Of a stretch of DNA of 64,000 nucleotides, positions 61,741 to 64,000 are shown piece after piece; position 1 is the stretch's first letter; the number at the start of each line of letters is the position of its first letter. The notes beneath the pieces were generated by a model, which saw only the letters and a list, made by a program, of their open reading frames with translations, did not search any database and was not told the origin of the DNA. A program made the translations under genes and the position numbers. The stretch covers positions 1 to 64,000 of the forward strand of contig QLIY01000260.1 of the NCBI GenBank assembly GCA_003260075.1, given 5' to 3'. Origin of the DNA: Phallusia mammillata (lineage: Eukaryota > Chordata > Ascidiacea > Phlebobranchia > Ascidiidae).

Positions 61741-62558
61741 TAGAGTAGACACGAGTTGATGATAAAATACTATAACACCTATCAAAGAGCGACGGGTTGA
61801 GTACCACAGTACCCCTGCGTTGTTTACTGGGAGGTGCCAAAAGCGCCCGTCAGCGAACGCAACCACAATTAAAATATCTTGCTTTATCCACGCGGCAATA
61901 TCAATACATATTTTACTCTGTTATAAGTCAACAGAGTAATTTGAAACTTAAACCATGACGAACGCACGGAAATTTACGAAACGAATTTTCGTTTTTTGGC
62001 AAAACCGATCAAAAGTTGCTTTTTTAGACTGATAATATGTAATTTTTTGGTACATTTGACATTTTAGCAAAACGCACCTTATAATTAAAAACGTCGCACA
62101 TTTGTGGGCATCATTTCGGCCTATAACGTTATATTGTAAGCTTGTGCTATACGACATTAAAACCACAGTCTTGAACCTTTTGCTTGTAAAATGCGCAAAT
62201 GAATCAAACAAAAAGTAGAACTATGGCCACGTCAAGCACAAAGCATCATGTAATTTCCTGCTTTAGTGTATATACGGCAACGGGTGTAAAGATTGCAAGA
62301 ACTTGGTGTTTAGTCAGTTTCCAATCGTGTATTTTTATCTGGCGCAACTAAAGAACTTGGTTCTGCGGCTTTAACTAGACTAGAGTATTTAAAAACCGTA
62401 AAGAGTCTTGTGCCTGCTGTATATTGGTTTAAGCCCACGTGACCACAAGGGCATGCACTAGTAAAAGCTTTGTTTGCTAACGAAGCATAACTTTGTTCAT
62501 TTACAACATTGAAATTTTCCATCACTTTAGCGAAACAAAATCAAAAATATTGACCGAC

Positions 62559-62902
62559 CAGAGTTGTAAACGAGCCCGAAATTAGAGCCCGAACCCGGCC
62601 CGAGAGTACATGCCCGAATTACGACCCAAACCCGAATCGATTTTGAGACACCCGTTTAGACCCGAAGGTTACATTGACAGGCCTATACATCGAAGCCTCA
62701 GGAAAGACCAAACACAATAATAGACAATTATTTCAGAACAAGGCGTTTTAGGGCTGTTTGACATTAATCAGGTCCAGAGACTGGCCACTTAAATATATAT
62801 ATATAAATAAAATACTGACACAGAGTCTAAAGTCAGGCCCGATTTTTGAAGAAACGTGAAGCCGAACCCGACCCGAAAAGCCCTACCCGACTTACAACTC
62901 TG
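62559..62902. mobile_element. hAT-like MITE (CAGAGTTGTAA ends) rich in CCCGAA
   Basis: It starts CAGAGTTGTAAACGAGCCCG and ends CGACTTACAACTCTG. The flanks tgaccgac (62551-62558) and tgactgac (62903-62910) differ at one base. The interior is full of cccgaa/cccgac words, also found near 9190, 45150, 48860, 56830 and 56980. It is a non-autonomous element, probably hAT. Confidence 0.78.
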
Positions 62903-64000
62903 TGACTGACAGGTGGCTGAGGTTAGGTTGTGAAAATAACGACCATTGGACTGCTCATTATGATCAAATGTACACAATTCGAACCAGTTCATACAAAAAT
63001 ATATCCCCTTTACGCTGGGCGTATAGTCTGTGTTTTGTTTTGCAGTTTTAAAATCGACAGCTTACACTAATTATTTGCTTGTAAATGAATTCTGCCATTA
63101 GCATTTGTCGTTAAAGGGAGTGCTTTTTTGTAATTTTGTCGTTGGGCATTTATAGTAATTAAATCCCACAAAAAACAAATCCGAACAAAAAATCAAAGAA
63201 AGACATAAATCAAACACAACTTTTTTTGACCACTGAGCAAGATATAAAAACCCGGTTTCCTCGATTAGAAATTGAATTGGTTCCGTTACATCGTGTTACG
63301 TTTCGGTATCTTCCAATCGCATTCAGCGGAACTCATTTGTGCAATCGCTCCACCGCAGCATAAAGCGAATTGGTTCGAAATAACTTGTATGTTAAACAGG
63401 GGTTAGTCCGGATTGCGCGATTTACCACAATACTTTAGGGATGGGCGCAGTCATGAAAAGGTTTCACAAACATAATTTTTAGTCAGTTGCAGCATCACCC
63501 ACTTGCTGGTTCAGGTTTTGCAAGTTCGGTATCAAAGGTAGGCGCCTCACTTGGACAGTTTTTTTTTAAAGAACTCATCGCTAAAATTCCAAGTGGAAAG
63601 CATAACAGATAACGTATTTAGCATTGTCACTGTATTGGACTATTTGCACGATAGCAAAGCTATGCACTTTCGTACACTTCTTACGCTACCGTAACTTTAA
63701 CGTTTCCTTGAGGCAAGCAAGTCGCAGACCTGAGTTAGATGTTATTTTAATTTACTCGTTTTTGAAAACACGATATCAGAAACTAATGACAAGCTAGACA
63801 ATTAACTCAACCGTATTAAAAGGTGGAAAAAACAAGTTTTGTCAATGTTATGTCTATAAATTTACGGTCCACTTTGAACACGTTAATATTGTGCGATTTA
63901 GTACAGTTAAACAATGCGTAAAGACCAAAAGGTTCCTGCCTAACTATAGAAATTACGTTCAGGCTTATAGATCGGCATTACAACCGTACAAATTTTAAAG

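Larger units (their letters stand above)
61686..64000. other. 3' flank of the SLC22-like array, no gene recognised
   Basis: Beyond the copy b stop codon no coding exon was recognised. It contains duplicated polyadenylation signals (61692-61740), a MITE (62559-62902) and a short AT repeat near 62790. A TATA-like gatataaaaaccc near 63240 could belong to a gene starting beyond the window; this is weak. Confidence 0.55.

Overview
The window looks like nuclear DNA of an ascidian tunicate, probably Ciona or a close relative. It is AT-rich, with short introns, compact multi-exon genes and single-exon membrane proteins. It holds a GnRH-receptor-family gene and an orthologue of the Ral GTPase-activating protein beta subunit. 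Species cannot be fixed from the sequence alone. Family assignments rest on motifs and on protein sequences recalled from memory; no alignment or search was run.

Layout. 1-1746: 3' flank of the first gene. 1747-23518 (minus): a 28-exon RALGAPB orthologue, nearly complete, about 1440 codons. 25538-26830 (plus): a single-exon orphan seven-membrane receptor. 28692-30188 and 35163-36686 (plus): two intronless SLC43A3-like transporters about 5 kb apart. 40998-45529 (plus): a seven-exon GnRH-receptor-like GPCR with altered activation motifs. 47737-52549 and 54951-61685 (plus): a tandem pair of 11-exon SLC22-like transporters. The second is intact apart from assembly scars; the first is damaged. 61686-64000: 3' flank with a MITE and no recognised gene.

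Genes and function. RALGAPB would be the non-catalytic partner of the RalA/RalB GAP complex. The SLC43 and SLC22 genes are plasma-membrane solute carriers that arose by local duplication. The two receptors are unrelated to each other. Nothing suggests that the genes form one pathway.

Mobile DNA. The window is rich in short non-autonomous hAT-like elements with 8-bp target-site duplications and CAG...CTG or TAG...CTA ends. It also has a decayed LINE 3' end in an SLC22 intron, and several loci with a hammerhead-ribozyme-like core.

Assembly warning. About 35 runs of 10-12 C, four runs of 40-94 C and five single n bases interrupt the window. All long C runs are on the plus strand, and most sit between two near-identical copies of the same 50-1000 bp stretch. 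They behave like gap fillers joining unmerged allelic contig ends. Several exons therefore appear twice, and a few are partly overwritten by C.
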